Positions 16,546 to 26,572 of a stretch of DNA of 64,000 nucleotides are shown piece by piece. The DNA lies in assembly GCF_000002515.2 (NCBI RefSeq), contig NC_006037.1, forward strand, positions 620,001 to 684,000, given 5' to 3'. How positions within the stretch are numbered: the first letter of the stretch is position 1; the number at the start of each line of letters is the position of its first letter. Both the position numbers and the translations under genes were made by a program. This DNA comes from Kluyveromyces lactis. Its lineage: Eukaryota > Ascomycota > Saccharomycetes > Saccharomycetales > Saccharomycetaceae. The notes beneath the pieces were generated by a model, which was given only the letters and a program-made list of their open reading frames with translations, made no database searches and was not told the DNA's origin.

Positions 16546-18291
16546 CTAGCGAGTCTTGATTATACCAGCGGCGATCAAGGTTTGAATCTTCTTGAAGACG
16601 TCTGGGTTTCTCATGTGTTCCTGTAAAGCAGCAGGATTTTGCTGAGCTTGTGAGAGTATAGATTGCATGACAGGGTCTTGTAAAATTGATGCAACTTCTG
16701 GATCCTTGGTAGCTCTAGCATACGCTTCCTCTGGAGTTTCATTGGCGTTTGCAGGTTCGAATCTAGCTTGGGAGGCCTTGATGTATAATTGGTCAATTTC
16801 TCTAGTGTTTGCACCACTGTTGACCTCTGCATCTTTGGTTCTTGCACTATCAAGTGTTTCGATGGCACCAGCATAGTCTTTGATAGCAATTTGACCGGTG
16901 GCCTTTCTAATGTATGCTCTGACAAAGTTTGGATCCTTCTCGATGGCTTTGTCACAGTCTCTAATGGCGTCAGCGAATGACATCAACTTAGATAGAGCTG
17001 CAGCTCTGTTAGAGTAACCTCTGGCATCGTTTGGATTTCTTTTGATCATTTCAGTGTATGCTTCGACAGCCTTTGGCCAGTCAGCCTTAGTGAAGTATTC
17101 CTTACCTTGTAATCTAGCTTCTTCTGCCTTTTCAGGGTCCATGTAAGATTCTGCTTCCTTTTGCTTGAGTTCCTTTTCTGTGTTTCTTAATTTCGTTAAG
17201 ATATCTGGGGTACGATGTTCAGTTAGAGATTTTTCATAGTAGTCGATAGCCTTCTTTAAATCGCCAAGCTTGTGGTAAGAGTTACCCATACGAGCGAAAG
17301 ATTTTGAAATGACTTTGTAATCAGCTCTGAGTTCTCTACCTTGTTCCACAGCCTTTGTTAGAGTTTCGATGGCTGCCTCGTAATCACCTTTTTCATATTC
17401 TGCTGCAGCACGGTTGTTTAGATACGTGATGTCATTATGAGTTTCCCAAGCTTCATTGTATTTTTCAATAGCTTCATCGAATTTTCTTTGTTTGTAAAGC
17501 TTGTTACCTTCAGCTTTTGCAGCTTCGGCCTTGGATTTATCATCGTCAACTTCCATTGGTTCAGGTTCAGGCTTTTTAGTTTCAACCTTTGGTTCAGCTT
17601 TTGGTTCAGCCTTTGGTTCAGCCTTTGGTTCACTTTTAGTCGCTGAGGCAGCTTCCTTGGCCGCTGGTTCCTCCTTTGGAATGGAGTTGGATTCGTTTGG
17701 GTCCATTGATAAATCGATACCCATCAAAGCGGCAAGAACAGTCATCAATCTAGGATCGGACAACATTTCTTGACCCATAGCTTGTGGATTCTGTTGGAAC
17801 TGTAAAATCTTAGCGACAAATTGAGGATCTTTCATAAACTCGGCGGTTTTCGGATTCTTCTTCAACTTTTCAATCATCATTGGGTCCTTGAACATGTTTC
17901 CTAAACCCAAATCCGGTTGCGCAGTTCTTTGTTGTTGAGTTTGTTGCACTTGCGATAACCCATCTTGTGCGGCTTTGTTAGCACTATCCAACTCCAAAGC
18001 CTTCTTATAGCTTTGTTCAGCCTCATCCAGGTCACCCAAACCGTAGTGCGCAGCACCTAGTCTGTTATAACCTTTAGCCCACGATGGATTGATCTTTACA
18101 CATTCGTTAGCATCGTCCAACGCCTTCACAAAATCCTTATTAGAAGCGTAACATGCAGAACGGTTAGAGAACAAAACATGGTTTGGCTGTTCTGAAACTT
18201 CAATAGCCTTAGTAAACAATTCAATTGCCTTGGCATAATCCTTGGAGGCAAATGCCTGGTTACCTTCTTGTTTGAATTGATCAGCACTCAT
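16546..18291 (-). CDS. STI1: Hsp70/Hsp90 co-chaperone Sti1 (Hop)
   Basis: A 581-residue cytosolic adaptor (S. cerevisiae 589). TPR1 lies at about 1-105 (MSADQFKQEGNQAFASKDY), DP1 at about 125-190, then a charged linker with a PKAE repeat (about 218-245), TPR2A at about 255-375, TPR2B at about 390-500, and DP2 at the C-terminus (about 520-580, with YARATKDPEVASILQDP). TPR1/2B bind the EEVD tail of Hsp70 and TPR2A that of Hsp90, passing clients between them. BUB3 and HST3 nearby match YOR025-027 order. The promoter holds a heat-shock element. Confidence 0.97.
   Translation of the reverse strand: MSADQFKQEGNQAFASKDYAKAIELFTKAIEVSEQPNHVLFSNRSACYASNKDFVKALDDANECVKINPSWAKGYNRLGAAHYGLGDLDEAEQSYKKALELDSANKAAQDGLSQVQQTQQQRTAQPDLGLGNMFKDPMMIEKLKKNPKTAEFMKDPQFVAKILQFQQNPQAMGQEMLSDPRLMTVLAALMGIDLSMDPNESNSIPKEEPAAKEAASATKSEPKAEPKAEPKAEPKVETKKPEPEPMEVDDDKSKAEAAKAEGNKLYKQRKFDEAIEKYNEAWETHNDITYLNNRAAAEYEKGDYEAAIETLTKAVEQGRELRADYKVISKSFARMGNSYHKLGDLKKAIDYYEKSLTEHRTPDILTKLRNTEKELKQKEAESYMDPEKAEEARLQGKEYFTKADWPKAVEAYTEMIKRNPNDARGYSNRAAALSKLMSFADAIRDCDKAIEKDPNFVRAYIRKATGQIAIKDYAGAIETLDSARTKDAEVNSGANTREIDQLYIKASQARFEPANANETPEEAYARATKDPEVASILQDPVMQSILSQAQQNPAALQEHMRNPDVFKKIQTLIAAGIIKTR
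17575..17640 (-). repeat. 12-bp coding repeat (KAEP units) in STI1
   Basis: Tandem 12-bp units (TTTGGTTCAGCC on the plus strand) encode PKAEPKAEPKAE in the linker between DP1 and TPR2A. Such linker repeats commonly vary in copy number between strains. Confidence 0.7.
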
Positions 18292-18899
18292 CTCGTTTGT
18301 AAAATCCCTAGATTTTTTTCTTTGTTTCTTGACGCTAGTACCAATAAGACGAAACGAATAACACTGTTTCAGTTAGACAATTAGCAACTGTTCCTAGGTT
18401 GATATTCGACGCGTTATCTGAACTTATTGGCCCAAATTCACCATTCGATCTTATCAAAACTCCCTCTTTTTATATTAGTTGGATGTCAATTGTTCAAAGA
18501 TTGTTAGGGCAGAGCAGTATTTTTTTTCGAGAACGTTCTTGACATGATGTTACCCGGATCTCGTGATAACACACATGTTGTATAACCCAAAAACAGAGGC
18601 CTGACATATCCATATAACGAGAAATTCTGTGCTCATTACTCATTGCTTCTCGTTTCAATTATTGACTACCGTATGAATTTCAATTTAGCGCTGAACATTA
18701 ACCCTGGTAGTATCCTTTTCACCACATTTTTGTTTGTTTCCTATCTATATTTTGTCATTATTATTCTGACATTGATGAAAATTTAATATGTTCCTAATCT
18801 GGAGGTTAGCTCATCGCGAACAAAGATTAGTGATTTAAGAAGGACCTTAAGGCCTATATCTGAACATTTCTTAGGCGTTATTAAGCGGGATTTGGAAAT
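18292..18899. promoter_or_regulatory. Divergent promoter of STI1 and RKM4
   Basis: The STI1 side has a heat-shock element at 18526-18543. The RKM4 side has TGAAAATTT (RRPE-like) at 18776-18784 and AGCTCATCGC at 18808-18817, which reads GCGATGAGCT (PAC) on the other strand, 83 bp before the RKM4 ATG. No ORF was found. Confidence 0.7.
18526..18543 (-). promoter_or_regulatory. Heat-shock element upstream of STI1
   Basis: TTC-ga-GAA-cg-TTC-tt-GAc gives three perfect and one near-perfect 5-bp inverted units, the Hsf1 recognition pattern. It sits about 235 bp before the STI1 ATG. S. cerevisiae STI1 is an Hsf1 target. Confidence 0.8.
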
Positions 18900-20483
18900 A
18901 TGACTGCTACTGATTTTGAAAGAAAAACTGATTTGTTTTTAGAGTGGTTACCCACAGTTGGAATCAAATTGTCTAAGAATGTCAAAATTGTCGATTCGAG
19001 AGATGAGCATCAAGGTAGATCTATGATCTGCATTAACGACGTGAAGGAGGGAGAGAAGCTGTTTTCGGTACCTGAGACAGCTTCATTGAATATTATCACC
19101 GGTTCTTTGGGTAAACTGGATGAAAGCTATTTAGGAATTTTGCTGAGTAAGGTTGAACATTGGCATGGTTTGATTTTAACCATCTTATACGAGTGGAAAT
19201 ACCTTGGCGAGAAGTCGAAATGGTGGCCATACTTTCAGGTACTACCAGATCAGTTTGATACGTTGATTTATTGGGATAAGGAAGATTTGGATAAATTGAA
19301 GCCCTCTTTGGTGCTGGACCGTTTGGGTGAACAACAATCCAAGGATATGTACGTCAAAGTTCTGGAGTTGATGAAAACATTTAATGTTGCCGATAAGATT
19401 GGAGAAGTAACTTATGATGATTTCCAGCGTGTTGCTTCATGGATCATGGCTTATTCATTTGATAAGGAAATCACTGCTGAAAATTCAGAGGTAGTAGGAG
19501 AGGAAGATGGCGACGAAGAAGAAGTCGAGGAGGAAGTAGAAATCACAGAAGATAACAACGAAGATGAAGATGCTGATGAAGATGCAGATGACAGCGTTAT
19601 TGAGAACAGTGTTAACTTTGATGGCGTCATCAAGTGTATGATTGCAGTCGCAGATATCCTAAATTCCGATACCAATTTGGTGAATGCTAATATCATATAT
19701 GACAAGACAGGCTTGATCTGTTGTGCAACGAAAGACATCAAGGCAGGGGAACAAGTTTACAATATCTACGGTAATCATCCAAACTCGGAGATCTTGAGAA
19801 GGTATGGTTATGTTGAATGGACTGGATCCAAATACGATTTTGGGGAAGTTACGTTGAAGAATATCCTGGACTCACTATCGGAGAAGTATAACGTCAGCAC
19901 TGAGTTTTTAGATAGAGTAGTTGAAATTTTGAGAGAAGATGAGAAGATCAAGGAAATATGGGATTATGAAGATGTTGTGCTGGATAGCTATGACTGTTAT
20001 GCAGATGGTGAAACAATTCCAGAAGCTGCATCAACCATTCAAATCCTATTCGTTCTTTTACAGTCACATGAAGTCGTAAAGCTGGAGGAATTAGCTTTAA
20101 CTAGACTATTACAAAGAATTGTGAAGAAGTGCCAACAATTACTGGAAAGTGGACGTGTTACAGAATCTGTTAATTCTATTTGGCAGCAAGCGGTGGAGAA
20201 GAGATTGAAGATGTATCCCCAAACCAACCCAGTTCTTTCTGAAGATAGAATTAAAGAGACCTTCGCGAAGTCTAAGAGCGACCAAAGACAACTAATGGCA
20301 TCATGTATTTTAGAATGTGAAAGAAGATGTATTGCAAAGTCGCGTGAAGGGATAAGTAAACAATTTAAACTATTAGATGACGAGAAATTATTAAAGAACG
20401 TTTTGAAAAGACCAGTTGAAGAGGAGAAGAAGAAGAAGAGTAGAATAGTTAAAAGAGTCAAAAAGAACAGAAATGACGATTAA
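18900..20483 (+). CDS. RKM4: SET-domain protein lysine methyltransferase, Rkm4 (SETD6) type
   Basis: A 527-residue protein (S. cerevisiae Rkm4 494). The split SET domain covers about residues 20-320: GRSMICINDVKEGEKLF at the start, KWWPYFQVLP, a long acidic insert (about 195-235, EEDGDEEEVEEEV), then VADILNSDTNLVNA and the cofactor/tyrosine motif KAGEQVYNIYGNH. A Rubisco LSMT substrate-binding-like helical region follows, and a lysine/arginine tail (KKKSRIVKRVKKNRNDD) suggests nuclear entry. Rkm4 monomethylates ribosomal protein L42. RKM3 is the alternative, but the arrangement resembles SETD6/Rkm4 better. Confidence 0.78.
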   Translation: MTATDFERKTDLFLEWLPTVGIKLSKNVKIVDSRDEHQGRSMICINDVKEGEKLFSVPETASLNIITGSLGKLDESYLGILLSKVEHWHGLILTILYEWKYLGEKSKWWPYFQVLPDQFDTLIYWDKEDLDKLKPSLVLDRLGEQQSKDMYVKVLELMKTFNVADKIGEVTYDDFQRVASWIMAYSFDKEITAENSEVVGEEDGDEEEVEEEVEITEDNNEDEDADEDADDSVIENSVNFDGVIKCMIAVADILNSDTNLVNANIIYDKTGLICCATKDIKAGEQVYNIYGNHPNSEILRRYGYVEWTGSKYDFGEVTLKNILDSLSEKYNVSTEFLDRVVEILREDEKIKEIWDYEDVVLDSYDCYADGETIPEAASTIQILFVLLQSHEVVKLEELALTRLLQRIVKKCQQLLESGRVTESVNSIWQQAVEKRLKMYPQTNPVLSEDRIKETFAKSKSDQRQLMASCILECERRCIAKSREGISKQFKLLDDEKLLKNVLKRPVEEEKKKKSRIVKRVKKNRNDD

Positions 20484-20535
20484 TCGCTGATGCTATTTCC
20501 AAAATATGAAAAAGTAGTTAGTTGTATTTATAGAT

Positions 20536-21468
20536 TTATAGATGCTTAATGTATATTGCACTGGGGTGCAATTCAATATCTTGCGGGACAGCACATGTCT
20601 TGAATGAATCATCACTCACTGCAATCACCAAATAATCTTCGGTGCAACATAACTTCATTATTGTATCATCTAATTTATGGAACTCCTCTTGTTTCTTCCT
20701 GGTAACTAAATTCCAACTAACTATCTTCCCATCTGCTCCGCCGGTGAACAGATTTAGAGAGTTGGGTTGGAATGCGAGAGCTGTTACGGGGAACACCATC
20801 TGAACGTCCTCTAAATTCATTCTATGGCAACGAAATGCAAACTTTGGCGATTGATCATCGAAGAACTCTACCGAAACCCGACCATCGACAGAACCCTGTA
20901 CAAATCCACGATTGTTGGGAATTAAAGTACAGCTCCGGCATTGATACTTCAAACCTGATTCAGTTTCTGTAATGTCCCAAGATGGGAATTGTATTAGCTT
21001 AACTTTACCAGAAGATAACGAGCACATTACTCTTACTTCCGATGCACAGAGCTGGAATATCTTCTCTTCAAATTTCCACTGCTTCACTATCTGGTTTCGC
21101 AGGTAATCCAACACGATAAGTGACCCATCCCATGAAGATGCTATAATAAAATGGTCTATAGAGGTGATACCGGATACACCAAGAGAGAAAGACATAGTAT
21201 CGTTAGGAATCAATCTTTCAGATTCCCAATCCGCTTCCAAAACTTCACCTTGGACACTTCCTGCCCATATTCTTCCATCTTTACTGACGTGACAACTAGT
21301 CAAAGGCCACGAATGCTGTAATTTCATCAGAAGCTGTTGCTGTGTAATATCGAAGAGTGATAGACTCCCATCCCAGCAACTAACTACCACTCTGTTGTCC
21401 GATGAGATTATCCTTATATCACTGATATAGTCCTTCGGTACGCCTTGTAATTTTGCGTAACCATTCAT
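20536..21468 (-). CDS. BUB3: Spindle-checkpoint WD40 protein Bub3
   Basis: 310 residues from the ATG at 21468 (MNGYAKLQGVPKDYISDI); the codon before it is GTG. It has a seven-bladed WD40 propeller with repeats such as VVVSCWDGSLSLFDI, IASSWDGSLIVLDY and LFTGGADGKIVSWN. S. cerevisiae Bub3 has 341 residues. Bub3 binds GLEBS motifs of Bub1 and Mad3 and MELT phosphopeptides on Spc105 at kinetochores. It is convergent with RKM4 (52 bp apart). Placement near STI1 and HST3 matches YOR025-027. Confidence 0.93.
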   Translation of the reverse strand: MNGYAKLQGVPKDYISDIRIISSDNRVVVSCWDGSLSLFDITQQQLLMKLQHSWPLTSCHVSKDGRIWAGSVQGEVLEADWESERLIPNDTMSFSLGVSGITSIDHFIIASSWDGSLIVLDYLRNQIVKQWKFEEKIFQLCASEVRVMCSLSSGKVKLIQFPSWDITETESGLKYQCRSCTLIPNNRGFVQGSVDGRVSVEFFDDQSPKFAFRCHRMNLEDVQMVFPVTALAFQPNSLNLFTGGADGKIVSWNLVTRKKQEEFHKLDDTIMKLCCTEDYLVIAVSDDSFKTCAVPQDIELHPSAIYIKHL

Positions 21469-21973
21469 CACAGATCAACGATATTACTCATACCTTTGTA
21501 CCACTTAATTACCGTGATCCTCCACCCAATGACTACCAGCAATTTAATGCACCCTAGTTCTTATTTCCTCAGTATTTGTACAGTTATAAAATGTCTCGAA
21601 GAAGGTTGAATTAATTCACATGAATTTAAAGGTTTCTTATTGAAATTTAGACACAAATAACGTACATCAAGGAATTGTTGAATACAGAGGAATAACCTTC
21701 AAAGCAACGCAAGTACTGATATAAAGCGATTAGTGAATAGCAATTGGCTGCTTAGAAACGTTGCCATTGTCATACATTTTTGAATATTTAGAGATCTAAA
21801 CGTTTATTTACAGGAATCAATAATAATAGGGTCAAGGTAATTGAGAAAAGATCTACTAGTTTAACCACCCTTAGTTGCAATTTCGGTTTATACCATACGG
21901 AAAGGGAAGGAAAGAGAGTAAGGATACTGCAGTCAAGTCTTATTAGAAGCGTTTCCTTAAAGTTTTGGAAGAT
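21469..21973. promoter_or_regulatory. Divergent promoter of BUB3 and PEX29
   Basis: 505 bp without a credible gene. A 79-codon antisense frame near 21788-22027 overlaps the PEX29 start and has no family resemblance. No clear motif was recognised. Confidence 0.4.
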
Positions 21974-23551
21974 ATGGATGCGATCTGGAAGAGCACAACG
22001 GGGCGGTCTGATACCAGCCCATCGCAAAGCACTCAGAGCCTGTTAAATGACAAGCTTGTTGAGAAGATTATATATATGGCATTGCCTGCCTCTAATGATC
22101 TGGCTACTGATACTATAGAGAATAGGGTACAGGCAGGTGCAGGAAGACCTGGCTTGTCTGTGCCGATAATGAGTAGGAACTTCGTGCAGATGAATTCGAG
22201 GCTTGGCGCCCCATTCATGATCATTGATGAGATAATAAGGATCTTCAATTGGACTAATGCAGCTTATACTTTATGCATAATGTCATTCTATTCGTTTCTA
22301 GTGTTGAAACCATTACCAGTGCTTGTATCGGGTCCTTTCGTGTACATTCTATTTGGCATCATGTCACCAACGTATATGGATATACATAAGCCTGATCCTC
22401 ACATGAACTTAGATCATAACCCAATTCCTGCTCGCGGGCCTCCGTTGAAAAATCCACAATTGCCAGGTCCTGTTCCAGAGTTTAGCAAGGAGTTCATATT
22501 AAACTTAACTGACTTGCAGAACCATATGACGTTATATGTGATGGCATACGATTTCGTATCGAATTTTTTGGCTAAGTTTGCATACTTTAAGAACGAGAAT
22601 GTCAGTTCGGCCGTATTTCTAGGACTACTGCTATTCTCTTGTATCAATTCGCTAGCTATTGATAGTATTTCCTCGCTAATACCTTGGAAATTCATCTTTT
22701 TATGTGCCGGATGGACTTTTGTAATATCGTTACATCCAAAGATAAGGGACACCATGTTTAATTTGATGTATTCAGAGGAGACACGGTTAAGGATACTTAC
22801 CAAGATGAACCACATAGAGCGTATTATAAACGATAAATTTGATTCTTATGAACCCAGAGAAAGAAGAGAAGCTTCGATATTCGAGCTTCAGAGGTTCAAT
22901 GCGGAGGAAAAAAGTTGGGAATTGGTTGGTTATTCTACAGATGAATACGCATTGTTTTCTGAGAGTAGGATGAAAGAGCTATCGACCAGTCAAATACCTA
23001 ACGTTCAGACATTGGCAGAAGTAAAGCCTCCTGCAGAATGGGATTGGCTACTTAATGTAGATTGGACTTTAGACCTTCATCCTACGGAATGGGTATCTGC
23101 AGGTTTCATACAGTACGTTGATGTTGACAATGAAACAAAATGGGTATATGATGTGGAGCTGAATGGTGAAAGGGGCCAATACAGGAGACGAAGATGGGTG
23201 AAAGCTTGCATCAGACAGAAACATTTTACAGCTGCAGTGAAGAATGGTGGAAACAGCACCACAAAAAGTAATGAAGTTAACGAAACCGATGATGAAATGG
23301 AATCAGTAGATCGAAATTTATACAATGGCTATGCTTCGATTACACAAACATCATTCTCTGGTGCCGATAAAAACGCTACAAAGACTAATGATGCAAATAA
23401 TGATAACGGCATAGTTAAGTCCCCTTCGACTGCATCCATATCCAGCTTTATCAGTCAGGGAAGCACAAACTCCGTAGCTCAACAAACAAATTCTGCTGAA
23501 AAATCGAAAGCTGTGAGGAGCTTAACTGATCTCCTTAGTTTGACAGGCTGA
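21974..23551 (+). CDS. PEX29: Peroxisomal membrane peroxin Pex29 (Pex24/Pex30 superfamily)
   Basis: 525 residues from the ATG at 21974 (MDAIWKSTTGRSD); the frame extends three codons upstream only to TTG. An N-terminal reticulon-like hydrophobic region covers about residues 80-145 (LKPLPVLVSGPFVYILFGIM) with a second pair at about 205-255. The C-terminal dysferlin-type domain (about 295-415) is marked by ELVGYSTDEYALFSE, PAEWDWLLNVDWTLD and QYRRRRWVKACIR. These proteins shape ER-peroxisome contact sites and control peroxisome number. The convergent neighbour SNM1 reproduces the S. cerevisiae YDR478W-YDR479C pair, which selects PEX29 among Pex28-32 relatives. Confidence 0.86.
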   Translation: MDAIWKSTTGRSDTSPSQSTQSLLNDKLVEKIIYMALPASNDLATDTIENRVQAGAGRPGLSVPIMSRNFVQMNSRLGAPFMIIDEIIRIFNWTNAAYTLCIMSFYSFLVLKPLPVLVSGPFVYILFGIMSPTYMDIHKPDPHMNLDHNPIPARGPPLKNPQLPGPVPEFSKEFILNLTDLQNHMTLYVMAYDFVSNFLAKFAYFKNENVSSAVFLGLLLFSCINSLAIDSISSLIPWKFIFLCAGWTFVISLHPKIRDTMFNLMYSEETRLRILTKMNHIERIINDKFDSYEPRERREASIFELQRFNAEEKSWELVGYSTDEYALFSESRMKELSTSQIPNVQTLAEVKPPAEWDWLLNVDWTLDLHPTEWVSAGFIQYVDVDNETKWVYDVELNGERGQYRRRRWVKACIRQKHFTAAVKNGGNSTTKSNEVNETDDEMESVDRNLYNGYASITQTSFSGADKNATKTNDANNDNGIVKSPSTASISSFISQGSTNSVAQQTNSAEKSKAVRSLTDLLSLTG

Positions 23552-23678
23552 TAACAATTACGAACTCTCTTATGAGATTATTTTTCTTTGATCGTTGTAT
23601 ATCGACAGAAAAACCGTCTTCCTAGCTCTAATTTTTACAACTAACATTTTAAGTGTAGACTCTCTTTTCTGTTTATAG

Positions 23679-24251
23679 TTATTTCATGAAATCCATAAGA
23701 CTTAATGATACATTTTTCTTCTTTGATTCCTCTTTCTCCTTCTTACTTGCCAATAAGTTGGATAACGTTGACTGTTTCCTTTTCTTAGCTCTCTCCTTCG
23801 CAGTGGTATTTTTCTTGATCTTATCATCATTGACTTCGGGAGACGATTGTCTCGGCCATTGGATATCGACTTTGGGAGATGGCTCCTTACTGGAAGCATC
23901 TTTTTTGGGCTCCGTTTTATCTACCTCGATGTTATATTCGCTCTGGCAATGGCCACATTGATATCTCAAATTCCGAGTTACTACCCCGTTCTCGTCAGTT
24001 TCTCTCAGCAATTTCATTGTAAGGTTATATCCGGCTATCCTTACACACCCACAGTTCCCACAGAACTTGACATTATCAGCACGGATGCTCTCGGGTAACG
24101 GCAGTCTATATCTCTTTGCTGTATTGTAGAAATTCTTCAAGTATAATCCGGACAATTGTGGTTCTCCCAATCGCTGCACATGATGTATCATATTGTATTT
24201 ATGGGCCATGGTCCGATCCATGAATTTTTCCCTATCCCTTCTGCCACTCAT
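23679..24251 (-). CDS. SNM1: RNase MRP protein Snm1
   Basis: A 190-residue basic protein (S. cerevisiae 198). It contains HKYNMIHHVQRLG and LSGLYLKNFYNTAKRYRLPLP, then a zinc-ribbon-like CGNCGC...CGHC (about residues 68-105) as in the Rpr2/Rpp21/Snm1 family, and the tail KERAKKRKQSTLSNLLAS...SLSLMDFMK, closely matching Snm1 (SLSLESFMK). Snm1 is specific to RNase MRP, which cleaves pre-rRNA at A3 and CLB2 mRNA. The promoter contains a perfect PAC and an RRPE, unexpected for a low-abundance subunit but in line with rRNA processing. Confidence 0.9.
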   Translation of the reverse strand: MSGRRDREKFMDRTMAHKYNMIHHVQRLGEPQLSGLYLKNFYNTAKRYRLPLPESIRADNVKFCGNCGCVRIAGYNLTMKLLRETDENGVVTRNLRYQCGHCQSEYNIEVDKTEPKKDASSKEPSPKVDIQWPRQSSPEVNDDKIKKNTTAKERAKKRKQSTLSNLLASKKEKEESKKKNVSLSLMDFMK

Positions 24252-24633
24252 TTCAATAGTTTAAATGCCACCCTGAAGTGTCGCTGAACGCTTGCCCTCT
24301 TATTTAATATGTCCTTTATCCGCATCTTGTACATGCGATGAGATGAGATCATCTTTCGTAATTTTTCACTTTAATTCTGATTACTTAAAGGGAAGTGAAA
24401 CTGGCACAAGCTGAGGCAAAGCTGTTCACCTTGCTCGTGATGTATTATTCGTTACTTGATAGGGTTATTTATACACTCTATGCTAAGGGGGTATTTGGAG
24501 AGTTTTTATCTAGTACTCTATGATTTTAGATTGAATATAAAAAAGCTTATCGTAACTATACTATTTTGTTTCGTTTCATTTCATATCGGTCAGGTAATGC
24601 GAATATAAGAAAGGGTCTCGTATCCTGCTGACA
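24252..24633. promoter_or_regulatory. SNM1 promoter with PAC and RRPE; HST3 3' flank
   Basis: GCGATGAGATGAG at 24335-24347 is an exact PAC match 84 bp from the SNM1 ATG, and AATTTTTCA at 24360-24368 (TGAAAAATT reversed) is an RRPE 13 bp further upstream. The rest is AT-rich. Confidence 0.8.
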
Positions 24634-26013
24634 TTAGGATACAGAGCTTGTAGTTCTTGGTGACATGCTAAACATTTCTTCTGGAGAAGGTAGCATACAT
24701 AGCGATTTTGTCTTCTTGAGTTTGGGTATCGATTTTTCGTTGGGTAAAGTTGCCGTCTTTCTTTTCTTCGGACTATTCGGAGGAGTAGTTGGTGATTGAG
24801 AAGACTGTGAAAGCAGTTGTTTTTCTTCCCTTTGCCTTTTCCTTAACTCACTAGCCTCTCTTTTCATTTGTCTAACCTTTTCTAGTTGTTGCTGCGATAG
24901 GAAAAAGTCGCTCATATGTTTCTTTAATTCCGTGACCCATTCGTCGCAATCAGATTCTATTTGGTAGTCTATAATCCCATGCCAGTTACAATCACCTATG
25001 CTTGTCTTATTAATTAGTATTACTAAACCACCACGATCATGAACTTGTTTGCTAATTGTTTTCACCAATCTTTTGACACCATCAACTTTTAAACTTGTTC
25101 CCATGATCAAAAACAAATCAGGTTTCCCTCTGTTGATATCCATGTTCAATCCCTGTGTAATAAAATCTGCGTTTGGGTGGTTCTCGCCGTAAAGAACTAT
25201 GTTAGGACGTAGCATACCCGAATGACCCAAACATCTTTTACCCTCGATAGATCTTCTGTTATTCTTTTCGAGACACTTTGGACACACTGGAAGTTCTCCG
25301 TTCTTCAAACAACGTTTCCAATGCCTTGACCATGAGAAGACTTTGAAACACTGTGTGCATGAGAGTGTTGTCAAATCTCCATGTAATTGTACAACATCCA
25401 AATTTTTCCATTGGATGGAGAATGATTGATCTGCATCCCTAGATTTTGACATCTGTAATCCTAACATTTCTTCTAACCCATCAATATTTTGTGTGTAACA
25501 ACGTAAAAGTTTGCCCCTGTTCTTTAAATGTGCTATAAATTCGTGCGTCTTTGTTGGTTTGGCTTGAATTGTGTGTGAATATAGATTCTCCATGAATGAA
25601 GCAAAAACACTGATTTTCTCTTCTTCTCGAAATAGCGATATATCAAACATATCCTGTCCTGACCTGATATTCACATCAGGGTATTGTTCTTTAACCATCC
25701 TATAAAGACCTTCAAATGACCTAAAATCTGGTATTCCCGCATTACAGGATATTCCAGCTCCTGTAAGTACAGCACATTTCCTAGATCTATGTATCACACG
25801 GTTAATTTGTGAAATCAACTCGCTATTTTCATTGGTCTCTCGATACTCTGATAAAGACAAATGCTTTACTCTTTCCGTTTGGATCATGGACCCCAGTGTG
25901 ACTTTCCTTGAACTTTGACTACAACATCCTTCAGATTCCTGAGAAGATGAAACTCCAGCATCATTCTCTTCCATTTTCAGATTCTTGCTCGGACTGAGCA
26001 CTATAGCAGACAT
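24634..26013 (-). CDS. HST3: Sirtuin NAD-dependent histone deacetylase Hst3
   Basis: 459 residues (S. cerevisiae Hst3 447). The sirtuin core spans about 65-385: GAGISCNAGIPDFRSFEGLY (NAD-binding), TQNIDGLE, the catalytic His in VQLHGDLTTL, zinc ligands CTQC and CPKC, and LFLIMGTSLKVDGVKRLV. A basic helical stretch (KVRQMKREASELRKRQREEK) and a serine/proline tail with SPTTPPNSPKKRK follow, a likely CDK-phosphorylated nuclear and degradation region. Hst3 removes H3K56 acetylation after S phase. HST4 is the alternative, but synteny with BUB3 and STI1 (YOR025-027) favours HST3. Confidence 0.9.
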   Translation of the reverse strand: MSAIVLSPSKNLKMEENDAGVSSSQESEGCCSQSSRKVTLGSMIQTERVKHLSLSEYRETNENSELISQINRVIHRSRKCAVLTGAGISCNAGIPDFRSFEGLYRMVKEQYPDVNIRSGQDMFDISLFREEEKISVFASFMENLYSHTIQAKPTKTHEFIAHLKNRGKLLRCYTQNIDGLEEMLGLQMSKSRDADQSFSIQWKNLDVVQLHGDLTTLSCTQCFKVFSWSRHWKRCLKNGELPVCPKCLEKNNRRSIEGKRCLGHSGMLRPNIVLYGENHPNADFITQGLNMDINRGKPDLFLIMGTSLKVDGVKRLVKTISKQVHDRGGLVILINKTSIGDCNWHGIIDYQIESDCDEWVTELKKHMSDFFLSQQQLEKVRQMKREASELRKRQREEKQLLSQSSQSPTTPPNSPKKRKTATLPNEKSIPKLKKTKSLCMLPSPEEMFSMSPRTTSSVS

Positions 26014-26572
26014 GTCGAATGATATATTCTGGATAGATAGATAACCGTTAGTTTCACTCCTGGGTTAAAACCGATTAGAATCAAAAAATATAACCAGTTT
26101 TCTGTTCTTCTCCTGACACTTAGTTCGAAATGTAAAGAATATTTCTTGAGACCGGTGCCAGCTGATTTATAGGTGTCGCTGGTCGTCTGCACACCGAGTC
26201 TTTGTCGGTTACGAGAAACCTCCCAGTGTCTAGTTTGTCTTTGGCAAGAATGTCAAAGTTATAAATCGTTGAAAACCTTAAAAAAGCTTTAAAGTGACAG
26301 AGATGTTTAGTTTACAAATTTCCAAATCAGGAAAGAGACCAATATTGATGGAGATGAGGAACAATAGCTGAGAGCTAGGAAATGTTGGCAAGGCTGTGAT
26401 AGTCGTTTCAAAGGGCCCTTGTTGATTTGTTTTTTGCACGATGATATATTATATTCGTATGTTATACAGAGATATATATGGGTGTATTTAAAGATTGGTC
26501 ATTTGTAAAGGTAAAATAATGATATAAAAGAAGATAATATTTTTATTATTAAGTTTAACAAACTGACCAAGT
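26014..26572. other. Intergenic: HST3 promoter and RPS19 3' flank
   Basis: 559 bp, AT-rich near the RPS19 end. A 63-codon antisense ORF at 26001-26192 overlaps the HST3 start and looks random. I looked for C/D or H/ACA snoRNA boxes and found none convincing. Confidence 0.4.
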
